A DNA stretch of 64,000 bases, taken from assembly GCA_965230415.1 (NCBI GenBank), contig CBDDKZ010000005.1, forward strand, positions 4,836,001-4,900,000. The letters are read 5' to 3'. Positions 34,014 to 42,138 of the stretch are shown one piece after another. Each line of letters opens with the position of its first letter. Positions within the stretch are counted from its first letter, which is position 1. Below the pieces are notes generated by a model. That model ran no database searches. It had not been told where the DNA came from and saw nothing but the letters and a program-made list of their open reading frames with translations. Origin of the DNA: CBDDKZ01 sp965230415. GTDB lineage: Bacteria; Bacteroidota; Bacteroidia; Cytophagales; JAAEPT01. The position numbers were made by a program, and so were the translations under genes.

Positions 34014-35777
34014 TCATTTTTTTAAAAAATCGGTAGCAAATTTATTATTCGATCTCGAGACAGGTATCCTTTTCGGAAGAAATGATCCGGTAATAAAATA
34101 TCCACGTGCATTGCCTGTTACTTCTATCGGTTCATCTATATTGATAATATACGATTTATGGCATCTAAATAAGTAAGTGTAGTTACTAAGCTGGCCGGCT
34201 AATGACTTAAGATTCGCACGTAACGTTTTCTTAACTAAAACATCGTTTTGATACCAAAATACTGTAGAGTAGTTTCCATCTCCTTCTACAAATACAATAT
34301 TTTGAGGATCCAAAAGTAGGACTTCCTTTGTTTGGGTTTTTAAAGTAACCGTATCTGACAACTTTCTTTTCCGGGCTATTTGAGTCTTTCCTTCATAGAC
34401 TTTGTACTGCTTCAACACTTGAATATATCGCTTATCTCTTTTGATTTCCGTATAAATAGGGTTATGAATTAGTTCACCTATAAATGCGGTTAGCCCTTCT
34501 TTCATCGAAAGGCTAAGTTGACTAAAGAAACCATCGATATCATTTAATCCAAGCTTCAATATGCCTCTGCAAAAATTAAACATACCCGTATTTTTGGGCC
34601 CAGGATAGTTGATGAGGCTGCTTTCTACGTCCAGCGCATCCTCCAGGAAACCTATTGAACCATAACAGTATCCCAGAAACGCATATGGTATGGGGTTTAA
34701 TGGGTTCAGATCGATACTTGCTTTAAACTCCTCTATAGCCTGTTCTTTGTTTCCCAGGTGCATATACGCCTGACCAGCCAAGTCTTTCAATTCTGGAATA
34801 TCCGGGGCAGCCAAGTTAGCTAAATGCAAATAATTAAGCATATCGTCAAACTTTCTTTTGTATAAGCTAATGCGCGCCAGACTGGCATAATGAGGAATAC
34901 TCAATGGGTCCTCTTTTAAGGCTATTTCGGCATGCTCGTGAGCAAGATCCAGTTGTGAGGTGTAAATAGCATAAAAGGTGAATATATGATGTGCGTCGTT
35001 ATTGTTGATATTTAGTTGAAGTGCATGATCCAAATTTAACCGGGCTTTGTCAAACTCCTGCTCATGAAATATATTAACCAGTGCCGCACACACATAAGAA
35101 TCCGAATGCTTGTTATTATATTTTAGTGCTTGTTTTACGAAATCAGCGGCTTTTGCGAATGATTGTTTAGGGAAATCGTAACCCATAACAGCTATGACAC
35201 AATAACAATTGGCAATACCTGCATATGCCGGGGCATATTGAGGGTCTTCTTTAATCGCTTTTTGAAAAAACGAAATGGCAGATTTCAACTCCAAATGTGT
35301 ATACCTGTTCCAATGATATTTCCCTTTTAAATAAAGTTCGCGAACTTTGTTGGTGGTCGCTTCTTTTTGGTATGCATTTGTAACAATTCCGGAAGCATTT
35401 TCGAAAAGGGCCTTTACTGATTCCTGAATTTGATAGGTCCAGTTGTTCTCTTCAAATAGGTGCTTTTGAACGTTTTTAACCTCCTCTGTTGTTGTATCTA
35501 TTAATCGAATACTTAATATATAGTCGTTATTGACTGGTTTTAAACTGCCTTCTATCAAAAAATCAATTTGAAATTGACTTTTTAATTCACTTCCGGTGGG
35601 CAGTTCGTCTTTAAAATACAAACTCACAGACCTACTTGCCGCTCTCATACTGGTGTTTAGGCTAATGAAGTCTATAATCTCTTCGAGCATACCTTCCTGG
35701 AGGTACTCTAAGTCAAGTACAGATTTATGAATTTTAAACGGAAGGACGAGTATTTTTAAATTATCAAATGCTACCAT
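34014..35777 (-). CDS. TPR protein with C-terminal LytTR DNA-binding domain
   Basis: A 587-residue soluble protein. Residues about 5-135 resemble the FlgO/TolB-like region found in adenylate-cyclase-type and CadC-type regulators (ILVLPFK, EYLQEGMLEEII, DFLIEGSL, LIDTTTEEV). Residues about 145-440 are a TPR array beginning ELYLKGKYHWNRYT. Residues about 485-585 are a LytTR domain (LDPQNIVFVEGDGNYSTVFW, LFRCHKSYIINID). There is no receiver or membrane helix, so it is a one-component regulator, probably sensing a protein or small molecule through the TPRs. LytTR domains bind direct repeats about 21 bp apart. Confidence 0.85.
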   Translation of the reverse strand: MVAFDNLKILVLPFKIHKSVLDLEYLQEGMLEEIIDFISLNTSMRAASRSVSLYFKDELPTGSELKSQFQIDFLIEGSLKPVNNDYILSIRLIDTTTEEVKNVQKHLFEENNWTYQIQESVKALFENASGIVTNAYQKEATTNKVRELYLKGKYHWNRYTHLELKSAISFFQKAIKEDPQYAPAYAGIANCYCVIAVMGYDFPKQSFAKAADFVKQALKYNNKHSDSYVCAALVNIFHEQEFDKARLNLDHALQLNINNNDAHHIFTFYAIYTSQLDLAHEHAEIALKEDPLSIPHYASLARISLYKRKFDDMLNYLHLANLAAPDIPELKDLAGQAYMHLGNKEQAIEEFKASIDLNPLNPIPYAFLGYCYGSIGFLEDALDVESSLINYPGPKNTGMFNFCRGILKLGLNDIDGFFSQLSLSMKEGLTAFIGELIHNPIYTEIKRDKRYIQVLKQYKVYEGKTQIARKRKLSDTVTLKTQTKEVLLLDPQNIVFVEGDGNYSTVFWYQNDVLVKKTLRANLKSLAGQLSNYTYLFRCHKSYIINIDEPIEVTGNARGYFITGSFLPKRIPVSRSNNKFATDFLKK

Positions 35778-35794
35778 CTATTGTTGAATGGTAA

Positions 35795-36157
35795 TTAAGA
35801 TTCACCCAAGAGTTCATTTTTTTGTTTTCTGGTGAGTTTTTCAACAACGAGATCATAAGAAATATCTATCCATTCCTGAAGTAATGTATCAGAAATAGTA
35901 TAATCCATGTTCACCATGCTCCAGTGTTTTTTATTGAAATACCTCGGTTCTACAACCGCATCATGTTTCGATCGCAGGTCTTCGATGGTTTCCGGATGAC
36001 ATTTAATGGTTATGGAATCGAAAGTGTCCATATCTGTAACGGTAAATATTTTACCCATTACTTTAAAAACGAGCACTGAGGGTAAATCGCTAAAAGGAAC
36101 ACTTTCTGTTACTCCTTTTTTTGACAGACAGTAATTTCTGAAAGTTTCAATATCCAT
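35795..36157 (-). CDS. MmcQ/YjbR family protein
   Basis: A 120-residue protein matching the MmcQ/YjbR family: MDIETFRNYCLSKKGVTES, a central VLVFKVMGKIFT strand, ITIKCHPETIEDL, and YFNKKHWSMVNMD. The family has a double-wing DNA-binding-like fold with no settled function. It lies directly upstream (17 bp) of the TPR-LytTR gene on the same strand and may be co-transcribed with it. Confidence 0.9.
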   Translation of the reverse strand: MDIETFRNYCLSKKGVTESVPFSDLPSVLVFKVMGKIFTVTDMDTFDSITIKCHPETIEDLRSKHDAVVEPRYFNKKHWSMVNMDYTISDTLLQEWIDISYDLVVEKLTRKQKNELLGES

Positions 36158-36229
36158 AGTTTAAATTTAAAAAATAGCAGCAAATTATTTTACATGCAGG
36201 CAAACAAAGGCTAAAAAAATATAAAAGAA

Positions 36230-36256
36230 AGGCTCGGGGGGTAAAATCCCGAGCCT
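36230..36256 (-). terminator. Terminator of the GH26-like gene
   Basis: AGGCTCGGG (36230-36238) pairs with CCCGAGCCT (36248-36256). The A-rich sequence to its left gives a T-rich tail on the minus strand, consistent with ending the gene at 36271. Confidence 0.8.
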
Positions 36257-36270
36257 GTTTATTAAGCTTA

Positions 36271-38301
36271 TTATTGGCTTTTTACTAACTTATAAAAGTA
36301 AGAAGTGTTGTTTTGTTTTACAGACATTACATAAATTCCCGGAAGCATACTTTCGGGCAATTGGAACTTTGCCCCTGAAGCCACTCGTCTGCGATCTAAC
36401 AATTCTCCGTTTAATGTCATTATAAGAATGTCGAGATCATCCTGTCCGTTTACTGCATTTACAATAAGCTGATCGATGCAAGGGTTTGGATAAATATCAA
36501 TTATCAAATTGTTGTTATCATAGACAGATTCTGGGTTGGAATCAATAATATCCAATTCAAAGTCCATGAAATCCACATTAAATCCACCAGAGGTGAAATT
36601 ATATCGAATCAGTTGATTATCACCAGCATTCAAATGTATACCGTTTACCACCACATTTTCGTAGGTATCCCAGCTTCCGGTATTAGGAACAGCTACATTT
36701 CCGGTAAGGTCCTGGCCATTGCAATCAATGGAAAAGCTGTTACCGGAGTTGGTCGTTGCCACGTTTGTTCTTATAGTGTAAAAACCGGATTCTTCGATGT
36801 TTACAGTATATTCGAGCCACTCACCGGCCGTAGTCCACGCCACGACATATCCTCCGGTTCCGTTATTGGCATCTCCGATATCTACGTCGTCGTCACGGAA
36901 AGCATTACCCTGATTTCCCGGACTGCTATCGAAGTACGCCACACCGGCTCCATCGTTATCGTATTCTTCCAGTTGTATAGTTCCAGGAATCATATGTTGC
37001 GTATAGGGTGATCTGGTGACTGAATGCACCGCAATTGTTACAAGGTCGGTAGCACTGTTATTATTTTGATCGGTAACAGTGAGTTCAAACTGATATTCGC
37101 CTTCTTCCAGGCCGGAAACCGTCATAGTGGCACTGTTAGCATTATTAATCGTAACAGGTGCTCCGGAAATTTGATCCCATGAATAAGAATAAGGATTGGT
37201 ACCACCCGAGGCAATTCCTTTAATTTCGGCAGAATTTACCGGGAGATTTAAACTGATATCACTGCCCGCATTTACAGAAAGAGGTGCATTCGAGCTACAA
37301 TCGTTAAGTGTGTTATATAAAGATGATGAGGCTTTGAGCCAGAATGGTTTACTTATTTCTTCTAACCATTTGTCTTTGATGTATTCGTTATTCTGAATAC
37401 GCTGGTCGCCCCAATTTGCCCAACAGCCCAGGCTTTCCCAATCAGAGTTTATTAATGCCCAGGCTTTTAAATTATCGTACTCCTCAAACAGGTCAAATAC
37501 TTTCTGAAACCAATCGTTCCATACGTGATCTCCATTGGGTGATGCCTGAATTGAATTGAAATAATAGGCAGACTCTGCAATCATGCATGGCTTACCCCTT
37601 CTCGCAGCTTCTTCTATCATGAAACGACCAACCCTGTCAAAAGTCCATTGAGAATATCCGAACCAGTCTACGTAATCATCGCCAGGATACCAGCCACTTA
37701 TTTGTCCCCAATTATTAAAATCACCCCATGCTGCCTGCCATACGAAAGCGACATTGTTAACATCGAGCTCTCTAAACCGGTCCACAATACGTTTCCATGC
37801 CTGCACATAGCTGCCATTTCCTTCTCCACCATATTGATAGGTGAATTCATAGAATATCCTTAAGTATATAGGCTTAGGAGCATGTGATTTACACCAATTT
37901 GCTAATTCGGTAATATTAGCATCATATCTTCCATTATTAACATCACCTATCATACCCACCCCATATAAACCGATAGCAATAGCGGAATTATCATAGGCTG
38001 AATTTGTGGCGATAAATTCCATATGATTGTGTCCGGTACATTGAGTTACCAGGTCATTTAAACCATGAAGTAAGTTAATATTGGTGTATTGAGTAAAGCC
38101 TCCGGGAGTAGGGCCTCCCACTTCGTCAAGGTAACCATCTGTGTATCCTAAAGACGGTGCTCCCCCTATAGCATTTAAATCTTGTCCGACAATTAACAAA
38201 GCAGACCCGTCTGGTGGTTCCAGCTTCGCACATTGACTGAACGAGGAATAAAACATGAATGACATTAATACAAATGCGATGAATGATGTTGTGATTTTCA
38301 T
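36271..38301 (-). CDS. T9SS-exported GH26-like mannanase with PKD and CBM6-like domains
   Basis: A 676-residue multidomain enzyme. A signal peptide (1-22) is followed by a GH26-like (alpha/beta)8 domain (about 30-325). PIYLRIFYEF holds the likely acid/base Glu152, and MIAESAYY the likely nucleophile Glu243. A PKD-like domain (about 340-430) and a CBM6-like domain (about 440-575; IQLEEYDNDGAGVAYFD, GEWLEYTVNIEES) follow, and a type A T9SS sorting domain (IYPNPCIDQLIVN, GIYVMSV) ends it. It should cut beta-1,4-mannan or a related polymer outside the cell. The ATG at 38301 is preferred over an upstream TTG. A paralogue lies at 62666, suggesting duplication with different export routes. Confidence 0.85.
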   Translation of the reverse strand: MKITTSFIAFVLMSFMFYSSFSQCAKLEPPDGSALLIVGQDLNAIGGAPSLGYTDGYLDEVGGPTPGGFTQYTNINLLHGLNDLVTQCTGHNHMEFIATNSAYDNSAIAIGLYGVGMIGDVNNGRYDANITELANWCKSHAPKPIYLRIFYEFTYQYGGEGNGSYVQAWKRIVDRFRELDVNNVAFVWQAAWGDFNNWGQISGWYPGDDYVDWFGYSQWTFDRVGRFMIEEAARRGKPCMIAESAYYFNSIQASPNGDHVWNDWFQKVFDLFEEYDNLKAWALINSDWESLGCWANWGDQRIQNNEYIKDKWLEEISKPFWLKASSSLYNTLNDCSSNAPLSVNAGSDISLNLPVNSAEIKGIASGGTNPYSYSWDQISGAPVTINNANSATMTVSGLEEGEYQFELTVTDQNNNSATDLVTIAVHSVTRSPYTQHMIPGTIQLEEYDNDGAGVAYFDSSPGNQGNAFRDDDVDIGDANNGTGGYVVAWTTAGEWLEYTVNIEESGFYTIRTNVATTNSGNSFSIDCNGQDLTGNVAVPNTGSWDTYENVVVNGIHLNAGDNQLIRYNFTSGGFNVDFMDFELDIIDSNPESVYDNNNLIIDIYPNPCIDQLIVNAVNGQDDLDILIMTLNGELLDRRRVASGAKFQLPESMLPGIYVMSVKQNNTSYFYKLVKSQ

Positions 38302-38477
38302 AATAATCAAATTCCCGTGGCAAATATTCCCACGATTATTTTTAAATGATCAAATTAAAAGGGTTGAACTTCAAAATGGTTAGTTTGTAGGGGGATTGCA
38401 GAAGTCCAATTCTATTAATATAAGTAAAAATCAACGGATATACAAGGAAAGTGTCATATTAACACTAAATCAAAAAA

Positions 38478-38495
38478 AGGCGCCAATTGGCGCCT
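38478..38495 (-). terminator. Terminator of the LRR gene
   Basis: AGGCGCCAATTGGCGCCT is a perfect 18-nt palindrome flanked on the left by a run of A, which gives a T run on the minus strand. It ends the LRR protein transcript. Confidence 0.8.
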
Positions 38496-38502
38496 CTATT
38501 AA

Positions 38503-38547
38503 TATATGGTTTTAATTCGTTTTAGTATATGGATTTAATTCGTTTTT
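38503..38547. repeat. Imperfect 23-bp tandem duplication
   Basis: Two copies with a 23-bp period, each reading TATATGG, a T/A-rich link, then TTAATTCGTTTT. The second copy abuts the LRR stop codon, so the duplication lies in the 3' untranslated region before the terminator. It is probably a slippage product. Confidence 0.6.
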
Positions 38548-40085
38548 TAATAGTAGGTTATACTGCATTTAGGGTATTTTTTCTTAAAGCGCTGAATGTC
38601 TGCTTTCGAAAAATTAGTATGAGTCGCGGACATTTCTTTGATAAACTGCATTTTCATTAGGGGACTTATGTCACTAATCTTGGTAGAATTACAATAAAAC
38701 TTTCTGAGTTTCCTGAAATTGTTCAGCGCACTAAAGTCAGTAATCACATTTCCCGATATATTCAAATGAGCCAAATTTGGCAAGTTTCTTATGTCATCAA
38801 GAGAATTTACTTTGATGTAACCCATATCCAAATGATGAATACTTGTCATTCTTCTCAATACCCTGAGTGAGCCTATTTTTGTATTATATATATCAAGTTT
38901 ACCCATGCCGAGACAATTTGCGATAGGTTCCAGCGATTCAATATCCTTATTTTTGGATATATCCAGTTTTTTCAGTGAAACCGTTCCTTTCAAAGCATTA
39001 AGATCCTTTATAAAATTGCTGCCTACGTTAAGTGTTGTAATATGAGGGAAATTCTTTACCACTGAAATATCCTCGATATTATTGCCTTTAACACCAAGAT
39101 AATACAGGTTGGTACAATTTTTAAGGTGAGAAATATCCACTATCTCGTTGTCATGTGCACTCAAATTTTCCAGAGCGGTATAAGCTTCAAGGCCATGTAA
39201 ACTTGTCAGTTCATTTCGGGATAAATTCAATGTTTTCAGACGAGTCAGATTTGCTTTTTCCAGTACAAGAAGTGTATCCAGCCCGGTTTCCGATAGATCA
39301 AGTGATTCCAGGCCTTTAAACTTTTCCAAAGGTGTTAAGTCGGGACTTTTGACACCACTTAGGCTCACTTTCTTGATGGTTTGAATTCTTTTGAGGTGGT
39401 ATTCGGTGGCTACTTCCGGCATTTTAACATTATCGGTTACTATTTTCTTCCAGTCCGGATCAAGTGTTAACCACCACTTTTCTATATCGGGAATGTCGTT
39501 TCTGTATACAGGTTTTTTGCCATATACCTGTACTGCTTCCAGTTTGAGTGGCGTGAACTTTTCGTACATCTTAGTCGTCTTAAAATAGAAAACCAATTTG
39601 GAAAAATGCTTGTCGTAGGAAATAATACTATCGCCGGCGGTCGAATCTTGTAGCGAATTTTCAATTACCGGAATTTCCGCTCTTTTTTTAACGGTAGCCG
39701 TTATACGGTAGCAATTTCTTTCATCATCTACAAAGACATCTTTAAATTCCAGCGCCTTTAAATTAAAAGCCTGTTTATAACCATGCGCAAAATCGCTTTC
39801 CAAATACTTCAGATAGGCACCTAGTTTCATTTTTGACCAGGAAGCAGACTTGTCCATGTCATTAACCACTAAAATAGAGGGAGAATCGACCCAGTCCCTT
39901 AACGCTTTTTTGTGTTTATTTCTTTCTTCTTTTGTCGATTCACTATTACCTATTGTATTGAGGCATTGATCATAAACTTCAAAAAATTCCAATACCTCTT
40001 TTTTGAAATTGTTTTGGGTCTGAGCAAAACACTGTGAAGCAACTGTCGCCAAAAATAGAACGACTATAAGTCCGTTTCGAAGCAT
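38547..40085 (-). CDS. Exported leucine-rich-repeat protein
   Basis: A 512-residue protein. The signal peptide ends CFAQ-TQN. Residues about 25-210 form an unrecognised N-terminal domain. Residues about 225-490 are about ten leucine-rich repeats of 21-23 residues, of the bacterial internalin-like SDS22 class (LKTLNLSRNELTSLHGL, LENLSAHDNEIVDISHL, LNISGNVITDFSAL). Such proteins present a protein-binding concave face. There is no sorting domain, so it may stay in the periplasm or use another route. Several single genes flank it; nothing ties them together. Confidence 0.85.
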   Translation of the reverse strand: MLRNGLIVVLFLATVASQCFAQTQNNFKKEVLEFFEVYDQCLNTIGNSESTKEERNKHKKALRDWVDSPSILVVNDMDKSASWSKMKLGAYLKYLESDFAHGYKQAFNLKALEFKDVFVDDERNCYRITATVKKRAEIPVIENSLQDSTAGDSIISYDKHFSKLVFYFKTTKMYEKFTPLKLEAVQVYGKKPVYRNDIPDIEKWWLTLDPDWKKIVTDNVKMPEVATEYHLKRIQTIKKVSLSGVKSPDLTPLEKFKGLESLDLSETGLDTLLVLEKANLTRLKTLNLSRNELTSLHGLEAYTALENLSAHDNEIVDISHLKNCTNLYYLGVKGNNIEDISVVKNFPHITTLNVGSNFIKDLNALKGTVSLKKLDISKNKDIESLEPIANCLGMGKLDIYNTKIGSLRVLRRMTSIHHLDMGYIKVNSLDDIRNLPNLAHLNISGNVITDFSALNNFRKLRKFYCNSTKISDISPLMKMQFIKEMSATHTNFSKADIQRFKKKYPKCSITYY

Positions 40086-40233
40086 AAAAACACAATTTAT
40101 TGAATTTTAAATATAATTAAATAGATGGTATTTACCTCAAAAAAATAACAAAGTCTGGCCAGGAATTATTTGGTGTGTTGAATAATTTGAACCAGCCATG
40201 AGCGGTTCTAAATCTAAAACCTTAAGTTTTAAA

Positions 40234-40668
40234 TTAATTCTTTACGTTATGCTCCACATAATAGACAATGGCATTGATATCTGTATTGTTGAGGTGTGCA
40301 AACGACGGCATAATTTCACCGTTATACTGGTTAAGCAGTGCATTTGCAAGCGAGTCTCCGGAATTGATTAAAGATTGTGGATCTTTAACCATACGATTTA
40401 CCCATTCACGTTCTCGATACTGTGTTACAATGTTTTTTAGAGGAGGTGCCTGACGTTCCTGATTAATTGAATGACATGTCTTGCAATTCTTTTCGAATAG
40501 ATTGCCACCGGTTTTCAAAAAATGAGTGGATGGAGAGGTAAATGTAAGCCCCTTACTACTTATGTCTGTCTCCAGATTTAAATGATGCGAAAATATAATA
40601 GCAATTATTACGATCAGATTGATACATATAATAAAAAAGGATGTTTTGAATTCAGGGTTTTTAAACAT
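40234..40668 (-). CDS. Membrane-anchored monohaem cytochrome c
   Basis: A 144-residue protein with one N-terminal membrane helix (about 8-27) and a class I cytochrome c domain. CKTCH (about 62-66) is the haem attachment motif, and EIMPSF near the C-terminus supplies the likely distal Met. It should shuttle electrons in the periplasm. It lies upstream of no respiratory cluster here, so its partner cannot be named. Confidence 0.9.
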   Translation of the reverse strand: MFKNPEFKTSFFIICINLIVIIAIIFSHHLNLETDISSKGLTFTSPSTHFLKTGGNLFEKNCKTCHSINQERQAPPLKNIVTQYREREWVNRMVKDPQSLINSGDSLANALLNQYNGEIMPSFAHLNNTDINAIVYYVEHNVKN

Positions 40669-40774
40669 AGCAGGGGATCAAACTTGTTAATTTGCAAAAT
40701 AGTCCTTGTTATCCAAAGTGAACATAGGTAAAACACCGTGTTTACGAACTATATGTACTACGGTAGTTTTCCCT

Positions 40775-41440
40775 TTACACCAAAGTGGTCTCTTGTTCTT
40801 GCTGATTTAACTTATCGATGATCATCGGATACATCGACTTAGGCAATCCGCAAACGGTGAGGTATTCTTTTAAAAGTTGCTCTTCTGTTCGTTCTATTTT
40901 CCCGTCGGCCAGCAATACCTGGGCTGCGCTACTAATAAGAACCATAACAGCTTCCGATGTCAAAACTTTCGTGGCTTCCCGCAACAAGGTGTAGGTAGCG
41001 CGTTCTCTATTGGCGGCATGTTCGATGCCTTCCAAAATTTTGAAAGCTTCTTCTCGTGAATCTGTTAATTTATTTAAAGTATCCTCAATATACTTCCGCT
41101 CTTCGTAGGCATAATCACCATCAACAAGAGCCATATGAATCATGCTGGCAGCCAGCGCCTCTGAAAATATCTTTTTGGCTTTAACTTCCAGCTCTTTTCC
41201 TGCCGTTTTGTTGTGAAGTATCGCAGATTTAGATTCTACTTTGTAAGAACTCTTACATCGGTCACATTGGTAGAACTTATCTATTGTACTCACAGGTACT
41301 ACAGGCACAAAAAATAACATGAACCATGTTTTTAATTCTTTTAATGTGAGGTCGTAGCCGCAGGCCGGGCAACATGAAGTGAGTACTTCAGGAATTTCAG
41401 CATTTGTTATTCGACCGTGTTTTCCAAAAATTTTTAGCAT
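40775..41440 (-). CDS. Zinc-ribbon and TerB domain protein
   Basis: A 221-residue cytoplasmic protein. The N-terminal zinc ribbon has CPAC (24-27) and CDRC (59-62) with a hydrophobic VPVVPVS segment between them, as in the zinc_ribbon_15 family. Residues about 85-215 form a helical TerB-like domain (SMIHMALVDGDYAYEERKYI, VLLADGKIERTEEQLLKEYL) with acidic DGDY and DGKIER motifs that can bind metal. TerB proteins are linked to tellurite and stress responses, but function here is unknown. It is on the same strand as cytochrome c and the Kazal lipoprotein. Confidence 0.8.
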   Translation of the reverse strand: MLKIFGKHGRITNAEIPEVLTSCCPACGYDLTLKELKTWFMLFFVPVVPVSTIDKFYQCDRCKSSYKVESKSAILHNKTAGKELEVKAKKIFSEALAASMIHMALVDGDYAYEERKYIEDTLNKLTDSREEAFKILEGIEHAANRERATYTLLREATKVLTSEAVMVLISSAAQVLLADGKIERTEEQLLKEYLTVCGLPKSMYPMIIDKLNQQEQETTLV

Positions 41441-41473
41441 AATATACTCTTTTAAAAGAAGGAATCGACCTTG

Positions 41474-41782
41474 CTATTCGCTTTTGTCATCCGATTGGCA
41501 AGCTCCCTTGGTATATGATTTTATATTATGACAACCAGCAACACAAGCGTTGCTGTATGTTTTGTTGTTACAACCGCATACAGGATCATATTCTTCAGTG
41601 CAAATACAATTATCCCTGTAGGGCTGTTCTTGACAATCAGTTGTATTACTTATATCTGAATTATCAACTTCAACCTTCTTTTGAGTTGCCTGTATTCCTT
41701 TATTACTTTGACAACTACAAAAAGAAGCCGCACATAGTGATATTGTTAAATAGAAAATACTTAAAAATTGATTTCTTTTCAT
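41474..41782 (-). CDS. Kazal-type protease-inhibitor lipoprotein
   Basis: A 102-residue protein. The signal peptide ends in FCSC, so Cys22 or Cys24 is lipidated. The mature part carries a Kazal-like module: CIC at 59-61, EYDPVCGC with Cys69 and Cys71, TYSNAC at 75-80, Cys84 and Cys95, with the PVCG and TYSNAC signatures. Kazal domains block serine proteases, with the residue just before PVCG-like loops (here about Tyr65) setting specificity. Anchored in a membrane, it might protect the cell surface from its own or foreign proteases. Overlaps nothing; monocistronic with a leader on its own. Confidence 0.8.
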   Translation of the reverse strand: MKRNQFLSIFYLTISLCAASFCSCQSNKGIQATQKKVEVDNSDISNTTDCQEQPYRDNCICTEEYDPVCGCNNKTYSNACVAGCHNIKSYTKGACQSDDKSE

Positions 41783-42034
41783 ATGTAACTTTTAGGTCAA
41801 ATTAATTATAAAAAAGCTAAAAAGAAATGTTAACAAAAATTAAATAGTCAAAATAACAGATTCCACTAAATACATTATTCTCACCATAGAAAAATTAACC
41901 TACCGTGAAAAACCTAAACATACAATCGCTAATAAACAAATTCAATCGCTACTTTACCTATTTAATTGATTGTACATAATACCAAATGTGTGATAAAAGA
42001 AACATTTAATACTGTATTAGTTACTTTATTTTTC

Positions 42035-42042
42035 TATTTTTG
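42035..42042 (+). promoter_or_regulatory. -7 box of the adhesin operon
   Basis: TATTTTTG fits TAnnTTTG. It predicts a 5' leader of about 90 nt before the ATG at 42139. Confidence 0.5.
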
Positions 42043-42060
42043 TTTCGAAATCGCCGGTAC

Positions 42061-42082
42061 ATTTAAATCTTTAGATTTAAAT
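42061..42082 (+). promoter_or_regulatory. Inverted repeat in the adhesin leader
   Basis: ATTTAAATCT (42061-42070) and AGATTTAAAT (42073-42082) are perfect 10-bp arms with a 2-bp spacer, placed just after the predicted transcription start. This suits a repressor operator or a mRNA hairpin. Confidence 0.5.
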
Positions 42083-42138
42083 TACACACCAAACCAAGAT
42101 AATATTAGGCCTTCGGCCAACTAGAAACATAGAGGAGA

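Larger units (their letters stand above)
41783..42138 (+). other. Intergenic region upstream of the giant adhesin
   Basis: 356 bp, AT-rich. It holds the divergent starts of the Kazal gene (minus) and the adhesin operon (plus). The adhesin -7 box, an inverted repeat and a small hairpin (GGCC-TTC-GGCC near 42108-42118) lie in the right third. Nothing else was recognised. Confidence 0.6.

Noticed and set aside
36613..37011. A 132-codon plus-strand frame inside the GH26-like gene
   Set aside because: It lies entirely within the CBM6/PKD coding region of the opposite strand and has no recognisable protein pattern.
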